Positions 12,855-23,324 of a stretch of 64,000 nucleotides of DNA are shown in pieces; position 1 is the first letter of the stretch, and every line of letters starts with the position of its first letter. A program made the translations under genes and the position numbers. The notes below the pieces were generated by a model. It had not been told where the DNA came from. It did not search any database and was given only the letters and a program-made list of their open reading frames with translations. Source of the stretch: Staphylococcus sp. NAM3COL9 (GTDB lineage Bacteria; Bacillota; Bacilli; Staphylococcales; Staphylococcaceae). Location: assembly GCF_001431205.1 (NCBI RefSeq), contig NZ_LGPC01000008.1, positions 1 through 64,000 on the forward strand, given 5' to 3'.

Positions 12855-14231
12855 GTGGCCAAGAAGAAAGTTGTTTTTGAATGTATGGCATGTGGCTATC
12901 AGTCCGCAAAATGGATGGGTAAATGTCCAAATTGTGGTGGCTGGAATCAAATGGAAGAAATTGTTGAGCAAAAGGCGGCAAGTCCAAAACATGGAGTACG
13001 CAGTCGTGATCGCGACAATGTTTCGAAAGTACAGAAGTTAAACGAAATTAAACAAGAGACGACACCACGTGTTACAACTAAGTCAGAGGAATTTAATCGT
13101 GTGCTCGGTGGAGGTATCGTCAATGGTTCTCTCGTATTGATTGGTGGGGATCCTGGTATAGGAAAATCAACATTACTATTACAAATATGTGCGGCACTAT
13201 CACAATCGCATAATGTCTTATACATAACAGGTGAGGAATCATTAAATCAAACTAAGCTAAGAGCTGAAAGGTTGGATGAAGATTCAAGCGAACTCAATGT
13301 ATTTGCAGAAACTGATTTAGAAGTCATCCACGAGACAGTAAAACAATTAAAACCCGATTTACTTGTAGTTGACTCAATCCAAACGATATTTCATCCGGAA
13401 ATTAGTTCAGCACCAGGCTCAGTATCTCAAGTAAGAGAAAGTACACAAAGCTTAATGAACATCGCCAAACAAATGAATATTGCAACGTTTATCGTGGGAC
13501 ATGTAACGAAAGAAGGACAAATCGCAGGTCCGCGTTTACTAGAACACATGGTAGATACAGTACTTTATTTCGAAGGTGATGAACACCACGCTTACCGTAT
13601 TTTGAGAGCGGTGAAAAACCGTTTTGGTTCTACAAATGAAATGGGTATTTTTGAAATGAAACAAAGCGGATTGAAAGGTGTTAAAAACCCATCTGAGATG
13701 TTTTTAGAAGAACGTTCGACAAATGTGCCCGGCTCGACTATCGTCTCTACAATGGAAGGCACGAGACCATTACTTATAGAAGTTCAAGCGCTTGTCACGC
13801 CTACTACTTTTAATAATCCTAGACGGATGGCAACGGGTATTGATCACAACCGCTTGAGTCTATTGATGGCAGTGTTAGAGAAAAAAGAAAATTATTTACT
13901 TCAACAACAAGATGCATACATTAAAGTTGCAGGTGGTGTAAGATTAACGGAACCTGCCGTTGATTTAGGTATCATTGTGGCAACAGCTTCAAGCTTTAAA
14001 GATCTAACAGTAGATGGTTTAGATTGCTTTATAGGAGAAGTTGGATTGACTGGAGAGGTGAGACGAGTATCTCGTATAGAACAACGTGTGCAGGAAGCAG
14101 AGAAACTCGGATTTAAACGTATTATTATCCCAGAATCTAATATTGGCGGATGGCAATTTCCTAGTGAAATTAAGGTCATTGGTGTGAAAAGTGTTCACGA
14201 AGCCCTAAAATATGCGTTAACAAAACATTAA
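12855..14231 (+). CDS. radA: RadA, DNA repair ATPase
   Basis: RadA helps branch migration of recombination intermediates. The 458-aa protein starts with a zinc finger (C10, C13, C24, C27), then a RecA-like ATPase with Walker [11 protein letters not shown] at about 97-106 and the RadA signature KNRFG near 254-258, and ends in a Lon-like domain. An in-frame ATG at 12834 precedes the ribosome site GGAGGTG, so GTG 12855 ([10 protein letters not shown]) is chosen. It is followed by yacL in the same direction. Confidence 0.96.
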   Translation: MAKKKVVFECMACGYQSAKWMGKCPNCGGWNQMEEIVEQKAASPKHGVRSRDRDNVSKVQKLNEIKQETTPRVTTKSEEFNRVLGGGIVNGSLVLIGGDPGIGKSTLLLQICAALSQSHNVLYITGEESLNQTKLRAERLDEDSSELNVFAETDLEVIHETVKQLKPDLLVVDSIQTIFHPEISSAPGSVSQVRESTQSLMNIAKQMNIATFIVGHVTKEGQIAGPRLLEHMVDTVLYFEGDEHHAYRILRAVKNRFGSTNEMGIFEMKQSGLKGVKNPSEMFLEERSTNVPGSTIVSTMEGTRPLLIEVQALVTPTTFNNPRRMATGIDHNRLSLLMAVLEKKENYLLQQQDAYIKVAGGVRLTEPAVDLGIIVATASSFKDLTVDGLDCFIGEVGLTGEVRRVSRIEQRVQEAEKLGFKRIIIPESNIGGWQFPSEIKVIGVKSVHEALKYALTKH

Positions 14232-14302
14232 ATTAAATTCCAAAAATATACAGTTAAAAAACATTTGATCTGTATAACTTTATAGAGAAAGGGGTGTTAA
14301 AC

Positions 14303-15361
14303 TTGAACATAATAAGAATCATTGTTATTTTATGTTATGTTATTTTAGGTGCGAGTTTAGGGGTCTATCTTATTCCGGAAATTGCTGTGGATACTGGGTT
14401 AAGTGATTATACGTTATTAACTAATAATTATTTCAACGGACTCCTTGGTATTGTTATCTTCTTTTTAATTTTTGGTTGGTTTATTAAAAAAGCAACATTA
14501 ATGCTGAAAGAATTAGAACAAACAATAATGCGTCAAAGTGCTGTAGAAATTTTGTTTGCTACAATTGGGCTGATGATAGGTTTAGTCATTTCTGTTATGA
14601 TATCATTTATTTTTCAAATTATAGGTAATAATGTGTTGAACCATTTTGTGCCAATCATTGTTACGATTATTTTAGGCTATTTCGGTTTCCAATTTGGCTT
14701 ACGCAAACGTGATGAAATGTTATTGTTCTTCCCTGAAAACATGGCACGCTCGATGTCTATCAATGCACGTAACGCAGTGCCAAAAATCATTGATACAAGT
14801 GCTATCATAGATGGTCGCATTTTAGATATTATAGAGTGTGGTTTTATTGATGGTGAAATACTCATACCTCAAGGTGTCATAAATGAGTTACAAGTTGTTG
14901 CTGATGCAAATGACAGTGTGAAACGTGAAAAAGGCCAAAGAGGGTTAGATATTTTGAATTCACTATATGATACTGATCATCCAACGCGCATTATTCATCC
15001 GACAAAGTCTCATAGTGATATTGATGCAATGCTAATTAAGTTAGCACAACACTATAGAGGGCATATTATCACCACAGATTTCAACCTCAATAAAGTATGC
15101 CATGTACAAGGTATTCAAGCCCTAAATGTTAATGATTTATCTGAAGCGATTAAACCCTCAGTACACCAAGGTGACCGTTTTAACTTATTACTTACTAAAA
15201 TGGGTAAAGAATCAGGACAAGCAGTCGGATACTTAGATGATGGAACAATGGTCGTAGTAGATAATGCTAAAAAAAATATCGGTGAATATATTGATTTAGA
15301 AGTAATCAGTTTATTACAAACGTCATCAGGAAGAATTATTTTTGCAAAAAAGATTAATTAA
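14303..15361 (+). CDS. YacL-like membrane PIN-TRAM protein
   Basis: This is a protein of about 352 aa with roughly four N-terminal membrane spans (to about residue 125), then a PIN nuclease-like domain starting near IIDTSAIIDGR (about residue 163). It ends in a TRAM RNA-binding domain. The acidic residues expected of PIN active sites are present (DTSAIIDGR, HSDIDAM, TTDFNLN). A TTG at 14303 lies 8 bases after GAAAGGGG and is the likely start; an in-frame GTG at 14294 overlaps that site. Homologues sit next to radA in many Firmicutes. An RNase role is inferred from the fold only. Confidence 0.88.
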   Translation: MNIIRIIVILCYVILGASLGVYLIPEIAVDTGLSDYTLLTNNYFNGLLGIVIFFLIFGWFIKKATLMLKELEQTIMRQSAVEILFATIGLMIGLVISVMISFIFQIIGNNVLNHFVPIIVTIILGYFGFQFGLRKRDEMLLFFPENMARSMSINARNAVPKIIDTSAIIDGRILDIIECGFIDGEILIPQGVINELQVVADANDSVKREKGQRGLDILNSLYDTDHPTRIIHPTKSHSDIDAMLIKLAQHYRGHIITTDFNLNKVCHVQGIQALNVNDLSEAIKPSVHQGDRFNLLLTKMGKESGQAVGYLDDGTMVVVDNAKKNIGEYIDLEVISLLQTSSGRIIFAKKIN

Positions 15362-15803
15362 ATAAATTACTAAGGGTTTTATATGGAAATGTAGCTAAAA
15401 TTGTTACAGTTTCACATGAAACCTTTATTAATATTTGAATATTATTTTTATAAAGTTTGCGTATTAATCATTTTGAATTTAAGCACAGTGATTTCATATT
15501 AAACTTTAAAGTGCTACAATAGATAGCGAAATTGTATTACTATAAAAGGAATTACAAGTGTGTAGCATGTGTGTGAAAGTACACAGTTTTTTGGATAGTG
15601 ATACTTTTAAAAATTATAAGCTATGGTATTATTAATAAGCGTAGAATAATAAACTTATTAATGGTTGAGCGTCATTATTATTGTTAACGACATAAAGTTA
15701 AATTGATACACGTTCAGCTTTTTGATGTGTGAGTGTAACAAACGATAAAGCATTGAACGCAACAAAACATTACTAATTAATATTAAAAATGGGAGTGAAC
15801 ATA
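15362..15803 (+). promoter_or_regulatory. Long gltX upstream region
   Basis: There are 442 bases without a recognised gene. A possible -10 TACAAT lies at 15515-15520 with only a weak -35. A possible 25-codon reading frame at 15558-15635 begins with GTG after AAAAGGA, and a GAGCGT/ACGTTC inverted repeat lies near 15667-15718. No T-box consensus (GTGGNACCGCG) was found, unlike upstream of cysE. The stretch may be a leader, but its type is not recognised. Confidence 0.4.
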
Positions 15804-17261
15804 ATGAGTGATCGTGTAAGAGTTAGATATGCCCCAAGTCCAACTGGTTATTTGCATATCGGTAATGCAAGAACTGCATTATTCAACTATTTATTTGCTA
15901 AACATTATGATGGAGATTTTGTAATTCGTATAGAAGATACGGACAGTAAACGTAATCTAACTGATGGAGAATCTTCACAATTTGATAATTTAAAATGGTT
16001 AGGCCTCGATTGGGACGAATCTGTCGATAAAGATAAAGGTTATGGCCCTTATCGCCAATCAGAACGTGGCGAAATTTACAATCCGCTTATTCAGCAATTA
16101 TTAGATGAAGACAAAGCGTATAAATGTTATATGACTGAAGAGGAACTTGATGCTGAGCGTGAACAACAAATCAAACGTGGAGAAATGCCACGTTATGCTG
16201 GGAAACATGCACACTTAACTGAAGAAGAACGTCAACAATTCGAATCAGAAGGTCGTCAACCTGCCGTTCGTTTCCGTGTTCCTAAAGACACAACATTCAC
16301 TTTTGAAGATATGGTTAAAGGTGAAATTTCATTTGATTCAGATAATATGGGTGACTGGGTTATTGTTAAAAAAGATGGTGTACCTACGTACAATTTTGCA
16401 GTAGCTATTGATGATCACTATATGGAAATCTCAGATGTTATTCGCGGTGATGATCATATTTCTAATACACCAAAACAATTAATGATTTACGAAACATTTG
16501 GTTGGGAAGCGCCTAGATTCGCGCATATGTCGCTTATCGTTAATGAAGAACGTAAAAAATTAAGTAAACGTGACGGACAAATCCTACAATTCATCGAGCA
16601 ATATCGTGATTTAGGCTATTTACCGGAAGCATTATTTAACTTTATTACATTGTTAGGCTGGTCACCAGAAGGCGAAGAAGAAGTTTATTCTAAAGAGGAA
16701 TTCATTAAAATCTTCGATGAAAAACGTTTATCTAAATCACCTGCATTTTTCGACAAGCAAAAATTAGCATGGGTTAATAACCAATATATGAAACAAAAAG
16801 ATACTGAAACAGTATTCGAATTAGCTTTACCACACCTGATCAAAGCGGAATTACTTCCTGAAAATCCAAATGAAGCAGATTTGGAATGGGGGCGTAAACT
16901 TGTTGCGCTTTATCAAAAAGAAATGAGTTATGCTGGAGAAATCGTTCCTTTATCTGAGCTATTCTTCCGTGATCAACAAATTTTAGGTGACGATGAACAA
17001 GAAATCATTGGTGGTGAACAAGTACCAGAACTAATGAATCATTTATATGGAAAATTAGAAGCACTTGAACCATTTGAAGCGGCAGAAATCAAAAAAACAA
17101 TCAAAGAGGTTCAAAAAGAAACTGGTATTAAAGGTAAACAACTATTCATGCCAATTCGTATTGCTGTAACGGGCCAAATGCATGGACCAGAATTACCAAA
17201 TACAATTGAAGTATTAGGTAAAGAAAAAGTGTTACTACGTTTGAAAAACTACGTTAAATAA
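15804..17261 (+). CDS. gltX: Glutamyl-tRNA synthetase
   Basis: GltX charges tRNA-Glu; in Gram-positive bacteria lacking GlnRS it also mischarges tRNA-Gln, which GatCAB then corrects. The 485-aa class I synthetase has the HIGH-type motif HIGN at residues 18-21 and the KMSKS-type motif KLSKR at about 252-256, with an anticodon-binding domain at the C terminus. The ATG at 15804 follows GGGAGTGA with good spacing; the track-like start 15 bases upstream overlaps that site. A cysteine T-box separates it from cysE. Confidence 0.97.
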   Translation: MSDRVRVRYAPSPTGYLHIGNARTALFNYLFAKHYDGDFVIRIEDTDSKRNLTDGESSQFDNLKWLGLDWDESVDKDKGYGPYRQSERGEIYNPLIQQLLDEDKAYKCYMTEEELDAEREQQIKRGEMPRYAGKHAHLTEEERQQFESEGRQPAVRFRVPKDTTFTFEDMVKGEISFDSDNMGDWVIVKKDGVPTYNFAVAIDDHYMEISDVIRGDDHISNTPKQLMIYETFGWEAPRFAHMSLIVNEERKKLSKRDGQILQFIEQYRDLGYLPEALFNFITLLGWSPEGEEEVYSKEEFIKIFDEKRLSKSPAFFDKQKLAWVNNQYMKQKDTETVFELALPHLIKAELLPENPNEADLEWGRKLVALYQKEMSYAGEIVPLSELFFRDQQILGDDEQEIIGGEQVPELMNHLYGKLEALEPFEAAEIKKTIKEVQKETGIKGKQLFMPIRIAVTGQMHGPELPNTIEVLGKEKVLLRLKNYVK

Positions 17262-17302
17262 AGAAGGTTGTGTGCGACGATGTTGTCTCAAGTTGAAAAT
17301 AC

Positions 17303-17331
17303 TTGAAAAATTACATCGAACCACCTATTAT
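17303..17331 (+). promoter_or_regulatory. Promoter of the cysES T-box transcript
   Basis: -35 TTGAAA (17303-17308), a 17-base spacer and -10 TATTAT (17326-17331) precede the T-box leader at the right distance. Confidence 0.6.
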
Positions 17332-17339
17332 TAAATTGA

Positions 17340-17580
17340 AATAGCCAGAGGATTAGTAAGCGATGAAATGTGTAAAGAGAGTGTGCGGTTGCTGTGAGTA
17401 CACCACTGAAATTGCTGAATGCACCTTTGTGTTAATGAACTAAATAAACTTTAATGAGTGAAAATAAGTTACTTTTATATATTAACCATATTTATGGTTA
17501 ATATAATCAACTTATATTTAAAAATAAGAGTGGAACCGTGCAAAGCACCTCTAACAAGCCAGTTAGAGGTGCTTTTTTAA
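17340..17580 (+). promoter_or_regulatory. Cysteine T-box leader of cysE-cysS
   Basis: The stretch has T-box features in order: a Stem I region with an AGTA-type motif (ATTAGTAA near 17354), a specifier loop with GAATGCACC whose TGC codon (17420-17422) specifies cysteine, and the T-box sequence GTGGAACCGTG at 17530-17540. A terminator follows at 17544-17579. Uncharged tRNA-Cys would bind the specifier and T-box, form the antiterminator and allow read-through into cysE and cysS. Members of this class commonly sit upstream of aminoacyl-tRNA synthetase genes. Confidence 0.92.
17544..17579 (+). terminator. T-box regulated terminator
   Basis: A perfect 12-bp stem (17544-17555 with 17562-17573) and AAGCCA loop are followed by T6. 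The antiterminator would use the T-box bases just upstream of it. Confidence 0.92.
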
Positions 17581-17596
17581 TAAGGAGGTAGCAACC

Positions 17597-18247
17597 TTGT
17601 TTAAGATATTGAAAAGAATAAAAGACGATGTAAACATGGTGTTTGAACAAGATCCAGCTGCACGTACTACATTGGAAGTTGTCACTTCTTACGCAGGCAT
17701 ACATGCAGTGTGGAGTCATTTGATTGCGCATGAACTATATAAAAAGAAAAAATATATATTAGCAAGATTAATTTCGCAAGTTGCGCGCTTTTTCACAGGT
17801 ATTGAAATACATCCAGGGGCTAAAATAGGCAAGCGTTTATTTATTGACCATGGTATGGGTGTCGTTATTGGAGAAACATGTAATATAGGAAATAATGTCA
17901 CGATTTATCAAGGCGTTACATTAGGTGGTACTGGTAAAGAGCGAGGTAAACGTCACCCTGATATAGGGGATAATGTATTAATAGCTGCAGGTGCCAAAGT
18001 ACTAGGCGATATTAAAATTGATTCAAATGTGAACATAGGAGCAAACTCAGTTGTATTAAATTCTGTACCAAGTTATTCAACAGTGGTAGGTATACCAGGC
18101 CATATTGTTAAGCAAGATGGCAGACGTATTGGTAAAACGTTCGATCATCGTAACTTACCAGATCCAGTTTATGAACAATTAAAAGAATTAGAAAAACAAC
18201 TTGAGAAAACAAGAAATGGAGAGATACAAGATGATTACATTATATAA
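17597..18247 (+). CDS. cysE: Serine acetyltransferase
   Basis: CysE makes O-acetylserine from serine and acetyl-CoA, the first step to cysteine. The 216-aa protein has the left-handed beta-helix of hexapeptide repeats ([36 protein letters not shown]) and is of the short Firmicute type. TTG 17597 is the start, 7 bases after AAGGAGGT. It overlaps cysS by 17 bases, so synthesis of cysteine precursor and charging of tRNA-Cys share one T-box-controlled transcript. Confidence 0.96.
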   Translation: MFKILKRIKDDVNMVFEQDPAARTTLEVVTSYAGIHAVWSHLIAHELYKKKKYILARLISQVARFFTGIEIHPGAKIGKRLFIDHGMGVVIGETCNIGNNVTIYQGVTLGGTGKERGKRHPDIGDNVLIAAGAKVLGDIKIDSNVNIGANSVVLNSVPSYSTVVGIPGHIVKQDGRRIGKTFDHRNLPDPVYEQLKELEKQLEKTRNGEIQDDYII

Positions 18248-19631
18248 TACGCTAACACGTCAGAAAGAGACGTTTGAGCCTATTGAACCAGGTAAGGTTA
18301 AAATGTATGTTTGTGGACCAACAGTATATAATTATATCCATATTGGTAATGCAAGACCTGCAATTAATTACGATGTGGTAAGAAGATATTTCGAATATCA
18401 AGGATACGAAGTCGTATATGTGTCGAACTTCACAGACGTTGACGATAAATTAATCAAACGATCTAAAGAATTAGGTGAATCTGTAGAAACGATAGCAGAT
18501 CGATATATCGATGCCTTTTACGAAGATGTAGGTGCGCTAAACGTTAAAAAAGCAACATCAAATCCACGTGTCATGAATCATATGGATGATATTATTAAGT
18601 TTATTAAAGAATTAGTAAATCAAGGCAATGCTTATGAAAGTGGCGGCGATGTATACTTTAGAACACGTAAATTTGAAGACTATGGTAAATTAAGTCATCA
18701 ATCATTAAATGATTTGAAAGTAGGCGCTCGCATAGAACAAGGTGAACAAAAAGAAGACGCTTTGGATTTCACGTTATGGAAACAAGCAAAACCAGAAGAA
18801 ATAAGCTGGGATAGTCCATTTGGTAAAGGTAGACCAGGTTGGCACATTGAATGTTCTGTAATGGCATTTCATGAACTAGGAGCAACAATTGATATTCATG
18901 CAGGTGGCACAGATTTACAATTCCCTCATCATGAGAATGAAATTGCACAATCAGAAGCACATAACCATGCGCCTTTTGCTAACTATTGGATGCATAATGG
19001 ATTTATCAATATTGATAATGAAAAAATGAGTAAATCATTAGGTAATTTCGTGCTTGTTCACGATATTATAAAACAAATTGACCCTGATGTATTACGTTTC
19101 TTCATGATTAGTGTACATTATAGAAGCCCAATTAATTATAATGTTGAACTTGTTGAAGCAGCTAAGAGTGGTTTAGAGCGTGTACGTAACAGTTATCAAG
19201 CTATTGAAGAACGTGAAGCTATTGCGTCAAATATTGAAGATCAATCTGCATATATAGAAGCAATTGATGATATTTTAAAACAATTTGAAACAGTAATGAA
19301 TGATGATTTTAATACAGCCAATGCAATTACTGCTTGGTATGATTTATCAAAATTAGCTAATAAATATATCTTAGAAAACACAACTTCTACAACAGTTATT
19401 GAACGCTTTAAAGTAGTATATAAAATTTTCAGCGACGTACTAGGTGTGCCACTTAAAAGTAAGGAGAGCGACATGCTTTTAGATGAACAAGTCGAAGCGT
19501 TAATAGAAGAAAGAAACAAGGCGAGACAAAATAAAGATTTTGCGCGAGCTGATGAAATTCGTGATGACTTAAAAGCACAAAATATTATTTTAGAAGATAC
19601 AGCGCAAGGTGTGAGATTTAAACGTGGCTAA
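18231..19631 (+). CDS. cysS: Cysteinyl-tRNA synthetase
   Basis: CysS charges tRNA-Cys. The 466-aa protein has C28 of the zinc site in [18 protein letters not shown], the HIGN motif at 37-40 and KMSKS at 265-269. Other zinc ligands are in the HIECS and HHENE segments. ATG 18231 gives the usual MITLYNTLT start; a longer in-frame start at 18201 lies inside cysE and is not needed. mrnC overlaps its 3' end. Confidence 0.97.
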   Translation: MITLYNTLTRQKETFEPIEPGKVKMYVCGPTVYNYIHIGNARPAINYDVVRRYFEYQGYEVVYVSNFTDVDDKLIKRSKELGESVETIADRYIDAFYEDVGALNVKKATSNPRVMNHMDDIIKFIKELVNQGNAYESGGDVYFRTRKFEDYGKLSHQSLNDLKVGARIEQGEQKEDALDFTLWKQAKPEEISWDSPFGKGRPGWHIECSVMAFHELGATIDIHAGGTDLQFPHHENEIAQSEAHNHAPFANYWMHNGFINIDNEKMSKSLGNFVLVHDIIKQIDPDVLRFFMISVHYRSPINYNVELVEAAKSGLERVRNSYQAIEEREAIASNIEDQSAYIEAIDDILKQFETVMNDDFNTANAITAWYDLSKLANKYILENTTSTTVIERFKVVYKIFSDVLGVPLKSKESDMLLDEQVEALIEERNKARQNKDFARADEIRDDLKAQNIILEDTAQGVRFKRG

Positions 19632-20019
19632 TATGGATAACAAGTTATTGAATCCCTTGACGTTGGCATATATGGGCGATGCCGTTTTAGATCAACACGT
19701 AAGAGAATATATAGTGTTGAAATTAAAAGCTAAGCCTAACCGATTACACCAAGAAGCAAAACGCTATGTATCTGCTAAAAGTCAGGCAGAAACACTTGAG
19801 TTTTTAATGGAAAACAATTGGTTTACTGAAAGTGAACAAGATATTGTGCGGCGCGGTAGAAATGCTAAAAGTTATACAAAAGCGAAGAATACAGATATAC
19901 AAACGTATCGTAAAAGTTCAGGATTAGAAGCTATCATTGGTTTTTTATATCTGGAAAAAGAACATGAACGTTTAACATCATTGTTAGAATGTATCGTAAA
20001 AAATGTAGATGAAAGGTAG
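19624..20019 (+). CDS. mrnC: Mini-ribonuclease III
   Basis: Mini-III cuts the ends of pre-23S rRNA, such as the stalk predicted at 12-35/3140-3162. The protein of up to 131 aa has the RNase III catalytic fold without a dsRNA-binding domain; [10 protein letters not shown] and GFLYLE are the catalytic segments. The start may be GTG 19624 (overlapping cysS by 8 bases) or ATG 19633; neither has a strong ribosome site, so coupling to cysS is likely. Confidence 0.94.
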   Translation: MANMDNKLLNPLTLAYMGDAVLDQHVREYIVLKLKAKPNRLHQEAKRYVSAKSQAETLEFLMENNWFTESEQDIVRRGRNAKSYTKAKNTDIQTYRKSSGLEAIIGFLYLEKEHERLTSLLECIVKNVDER

Positions 20020-20026
20020 TGGTACT

Positions 20027-20776
20027 GTGGAAGAGATAGTTATAGTCGGTCGCCATGCAGTAAAAGAAGCGATTGTCTCAGGACATACAATTAATAAGAT
20101 TTTAATTCAAGATACTATCAAAAAAGGTCAAATAAATGAAATTTTAAAAAAGGCAAATAGTCAAAAAATCGTTGTACAAACAGTGCCGAAATCTAAAATA
20201 GATGGATTGTCAGAGTCACCTCATCAAGGGATTGCAGCATATATTGCACCATATGAATATGCAGATTTTGATGAATTTTTAGTTACGCAAAAGACGCAAG
20301 ACAAATTATCTACAGTACTTATACTAGATGGTTTAGAGGATCCACATAATTTAGGATCAATTTTAAGAACGGCTGATGCCTCAGGAGTGGATGCAGTTAT
20401 CATTCCTAAAAGACGTTCAGTTGCACTGACACAAACGGTAGCTAAAGCTTCTACAGGTGCAATAGAGCACATACCTGTTATTCGTGTGACGAACTTAGCT
20501 CATACGATTGATGCTTTAAAAGACAATGGTTATTGGGTTGTTGGTACTGAAGCGGAGAATTCGACGGATTATAGAGAAATGGATGCAGCTATGCCTTTAG
20601 CGATTGTGATTGGAAGCGAAGGACAAGGTATGAGCCGTTTAGTAAAAGATAAATGTGACTTCTATATTAATATTCCTATGGTCGGTCATGTTAATAGTTT
20701 AAATGCGTCAGTAGCAGCAAGTCTGATGATGTATGAGGTTTACCGCAAACGTCATCAGATTGGAGACAAGAGATGA
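20027..20776 (+). CDS. rlmB: RlmB-type 23S rRNA 2'-O-methyltransferase
   Basis: This SPOUT methyltransferase of 249 aa is expected to methylate a guanosine 2'-OH in 23S rRNA. It has an N-terminal L30e-like substrate-binding domain (about 1-75) and the trefoil-knot motifs [28 protein letters not shown] and [16 protein letters not shown] 20027 follows GAAAGGTAG at good spacing and gives the usual start; an in-frame ATG at 20009 overlaps mrnC. The last bases overlap rae1 as ATGA. Confidence 0.94.
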   Translation: MEEIVIVGRHAVKEAIVSGHTINKILIQDTIKKGQINEILKKANSQKIVVQTVPKSKIDGLSESPHQGIAAYIAPYEYADFDEFLVTQKTQDKLSTVLILDGLEDPHNLGSILRTADASGVDAVIIPKRRSVALTQTVAKASTGAIEHIPVIRVTNLAHTIDALKDNGYWVVGTEAENSTDYREMDAAMPLAIVIGSEGQGMSRLVKDKCDFYINIPMVGHVNSLNASVAASLMMYEVYRKRHQIGDKR

Positions 20777-21297
20777 AGGATCGTTACTTAATCATTGATG
20801 GTTATAATATGATAGGACAATCGCAGGACTTAAGTCGTATAGCAAAAGACAATCTCGAGGAAGCACGCGATCAACTACTTACAGCTATAGCGAATTACAA
20901 TGCTGTAATAGCTGATGAAGTCGTATGTGTTTTTGATGCTTATGAACAATCCGGACCACCTTCAGAATATATGTACCATGGGGTTAAAACGATATTTACT
21001 AAAGAAAAAGAAACAGCAGACAGCTATATCGAACGTTACGTCTATGATTTATATGAGAAACATACAAGACACATTACGGTTGTTACGAGTGATATGAGTG
21101 AACAACATGCAATATTCGGTGCGGGAGCCTACCGTATTTCTTCGAGAGAGATGTGGAGAGACTTAAGAGAGAACGAAGTATCTGTTTCTAAAGAGCTTGA
21201 TGGTTTCAATGAACAAAAGCCACGAACACGAATCGAGCTCTCTCATGAGATTCTAAAAGAATTTGAAAAATTAAGACGTGGAGATAATCACAAATAA
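20773..21297 (+). CDS. rae1: Rae1, ribosome-dependent mRNA endonuclease
   Basis: Rae1 (YacP) is a NYN/PIN nuclease that enters the ribosomal A site and cuts some mRNAs during translation in Bacillus subtilis. This 174-aa protein has the opening [10 protein letters not shown] and conserved acidic residues ([17 protein letters not shown]). Its ATG overlaps the rlmB stop in ATGA, indicating coupled translation. The function is taken from the Bacillus homologue. Confidence 0.92.
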   Translation: MKDRYLIIDGYNMIGQSQDLSRIAKDNLEEARDQLLTAIANYNAVIADEVVCVFDAYEQSGPPSEYMYHGVKTIFTKEKETADSYIERYVYDLYEKHTRHITVVTSDMSEQHAIFGAGAYRISSREMWRDLRENEVSVSKELDGFNEQKPRTRIELSHEILKEFEKLRRGDNHK

Positions 21298-21369
21298 CTA
21301 TTTTGTACTCTTGATTTTTTTATAGCAAACTCTGTATCCTATGCTTACTTTAAGGAAAGGATAACGGAC

Positions 21370-21939
21370 ATGTTTGATAGAATTCACAACAAAGAATGTA
21401 CAACCTATTTGAAGAATCGATTACAAAATGAAATTGATGTAGCACAAATTATTGATGAAATCACACCATTGATTAATAAGAGATTAAATCATTTTTCAGT
21501 TCATCCGAATGACAAAGAAGATTTGTGTCAAGAAGTACTAATGAAATTGTATAGTGTGTTAAGCCGTTTTGATTTTACAGAAGCTACACCTTTAGAACAT
21601 TATGTCAATTGCGTCATAAAAAATGTAAAAAATGATTATGTACGCAAAAAAATGTATACACAACGCCGTCAAGACATGCTTGTAAATGAATTTATAGTCA
21701 CTTATAATAATTTGAAATCCGAACAACTTATAGACACATACATCATTGCACGGGAAATATCTTCCCAACTAAAACAGTGCTTGAAAAGGTTAACCGATTT
21801 AGAACAACGCATTATAAGTTATATTTTAATAGACTATAAACCACAGGAAATTGCACAAATTTTAAATTTAAACATCAAAGTAGTTTACAATGCTATACAT
21901 CGTTGTAAAATAAAGATAAGACGTTGTTTGGAAAAATGA
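21370..21939 (+). CDS. sigH: Sigma factor SigH
   Basis: Staphylococcal SigH directs competence genes and is normally silent. The 189-aa protein has region 2 (HPNDKEDLCQEVLMKLYSVL, then EHYVNCVIKNVKNDYVRKKM) and region 4 (DLEQRIISYILIDYKPQEIA with a helix-turn-helix). Identification rests on this architecture and on position between rae1 and rpmG-secE-nusG, where sigH sits in staphylococci. The sequence diverges strongly compared with its neighbours. The ATG lies 9 bases after AAGGAAAGG. A weak promoter-like pair (TTGATT at 21311, TATCCT at 21335) precedes it. Confidence 0.88.
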   Translation: MFDRIHNKECTTYLKNRLQNEIDVAQIIDEITPLINKRLNHFSVHPNDKEDLCQEVLMKLYSVLSRFDFTEATPLEHYVNCVIKNVKNDYVRKKMYTQRRQDMLVNEFIVTYNNLKSEQLIDTYIIAREISSQLKQCLKRLTDLEQRIISYILIDYKPQEIAQILNLNIKVVYNAIHRCKIKIRRCLEK

Positions 21940-22013
21940 AAATATGTATTGAAACCAAGCTGTATCTCGTGCTAATATCACGAAAATAGCATGTTTGAGT
22001 AGAATGTTGTCAA

Positions 22014-22043
22014 TTGACAATTGACTCAGAAGTTCTGTATAGT
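22014..22043 (+). promoter_or_regulatory. Promoter of rpmG-secE-nusG
   Basis: -35 TTGACA (22014-22019), an 18-base spacer and -10 TATAGT (22038-22043). The -35 lies in a GTCAATTGAC palindrome. Confidence 0.65.
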
Positions 22044-22076
22044 AGATTGGTATTATAATGAGTAAGGTGAAGTCTA

Positions 22077-22220
22077 ATGAAAAAAGTACCACTGAATTGT
22101 GAAGTCTGTGGCAGTAGAAATTATAATGTTCCGAAACAAAGTAACCTTACATCTAGAATGACATTAAAAAAGCATTGTCCGAGATGTAATGCACATACGA
22201 TGCACAAGGAATCAAAATAA
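22077..22220 (+). CDS. rpmG: Ribosomal protein L33, zinc-binding form
   Basis: This 47-aa protein is shorter than usual gene-finding cut-offs. It reads MKKVPLNCEVCGSRNYNV and has two CxxC pairs (C8/C11 and C34/C37), the zinc-binding C+ form of L33. It lies directly upstream of secE, the standard place. The ATG follows AAGGTGA with good spacing. Confidence 0.94.
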   Translation: MKKVPLNCEVCGSRNYNVPKQSNLTSRMTLKKHCPRCNAHTMHKESK

Positions 22221-22350
22221 TAAGATGACATATTAAGTAATCAGTTGAGTGAATATATCTTTCCAATTAAGTTGAGAGTATTGTATTTGCTTGATTTGTT
22301 GTATGGAATAAGCAAATAAGGAATATCGAAATAATACGGAGGTCTTGTTA

Positions 22351-22530
22351 ATGGCTAAAAAAGAAAATTTCTTCCAAGGCGTAAAGTCAGAAATGGAAAA
22401 GACAAGTTGGCCAACGAAAGAAGAATTATTTAAGTACACAGTCATTGTTGTAGCTACAGTAGTATTTTTCTTAGTGTTCTTCTATGCCTTAGACTTAGGA
22501 ATTGGTAGAATTATAGAGTTAATTAAATAG
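22351..22530 (+). CDS. secE: SecE, protein translocase subunit
   Basis: SecE is the small essential subunit of the SecYEG channel. The 59-aa protein has a short amphipathic stretch ([17 protein letters not shown]) and one C-terminal membrane span, the minimal Gram-positive form. The ATG at 22351 follows CGGAGGTC; an upstream in-frame TTG at 22345 is rejected. It is cotranscribed with nusG 14 bases downstream. Confidence 0.96.
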   Translation: MAKKENFFQGVKSEMEKTSWPTKEELFKYTVIVVATVVFFLVFFYALDLGIGRIIELIK

Positions 22531-22544
22531 ATAGGAGTGACGAC

Positions 22545-23093
22545 ATGTCTGAAGAAGTTGACGCAAAGCGTTGGTATGCTGTGCATACTTATTCTGGTTA
22601 TGAGAATAAAGTTAAAAAGAATTTAGAAAAACGTGTTGAATCTATGAATATGACGGAAAAAATATTCAGAGTTGTTATACCAGAAGAGGAAGAAACACAA
22701 GTTAAAGATGGTAAAGCCAAAACATTAACTAAAAAAACATTCCCTGGTTATGTATTAGTTGAATTAGTGATGACTGATGAATCTTGGTATATTGTGAGAA
22801 ATACACCTGGTGTAACAGGATTTGTTGGTTCAGCTGGTTCTGGATCTAAACCTAACCCATTACTTCCAGATGAAGCACGTTTCATTCTTAAACAAATGGG
22901 CATGAAAGAGAAAACAATTGATGTTCAATTGGATTTAGGTGAACAAGTGAGAGTCAAATCAGGTCCATTTGCTAATCAAGTTGGCGAAGTTCAAGAAATT
23001 GAGACTGATAAATTCAAACTTACTGTTCTTGTAGACATGTTTGGTAGAGAAACACCAGTAGAAGTAGAATTTGATCAAGTAGAAAAACTGTAA
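22545..23093 (+). CDS. nusG: NusG transcription elongation factor
   Basis: NusG binds RNA polymerase and affects pausing, termination and coupling to ribosomes. The 182-aa protein has the NGN domain at about 1-115 (WYAVHTYSGYENKVKKNL; FPGYVLVE; NTPGVTGFVG) and the C-terminal KOW domain (VRVKSGPFANQVGEVQEI). The ATG follows AGGAGTGA. It completes the rpmG-secE-nusG unit and precedes the L11/L1 genes. Confidence 0.97.
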   Translation: MSEEVDAKRWYAVHTYSGYENKVKKNLEKRVESMNMTEKIFRVVIPEEEETQVKDGKAKTLTKKTFPGYVLVELVMTDESWYIVRNTPGVTGFVGSAGSGSKPNPLLPDEARFILKQMGMKEKTIDVQLDLGEQVRVKSGPFANQVGEVQEIETDKFKLTVLVDMFGRETPVEVEFDQVEKL

Positions 23094-23239
23094 ATGATTG
23101 TAGGTGCAGAGGCACTTGCATAAACGACACTAAACTTGTTGAAGCAAAGAGAGTCGCTTCACATGCATTTAGAAGATCTAATCAATGAACTTGATAAGGT
23201 CTAGAAAAGGGATTACCTGAGCTAAAGCTCATGTATTAA

Positions 23240-23273
23240 GAACCTCTAATCACTTTAGTGATTAGAGGTTCTA
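23240..23273 (+). other. Long hairpin after nusG
   Basis: A perfect 15-bp stem with a TTTA loop lies in the nusG-rplK gap. It is followed by ATAAAAAA rather than a T run, so it is not a standard terminator on this strand. Confidence 0.7.
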
Positions 23274-23294
23274 TAAAAAAGTTACACTATACCA

Positions 23295-23324
23295 TTGCGT
23301 TATTAAACGGGTTAATGGTATAAT
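23295..23324 (+). promoter_or_regulatory. rplK promoter
   Basis: -35 TTGCGT (23295-23300), an 18-base spacer and -10 TATAAT (23319-23324). It is the only strong promoter-like pair between nusG and rplK. Confidence 0.65.

Noticed and set aside
15362..15803. T-box upstream of gltX
   Set aside because: No GTGGNACC-type sequence or specifier loop could be found, unlike the clear case before cysE.
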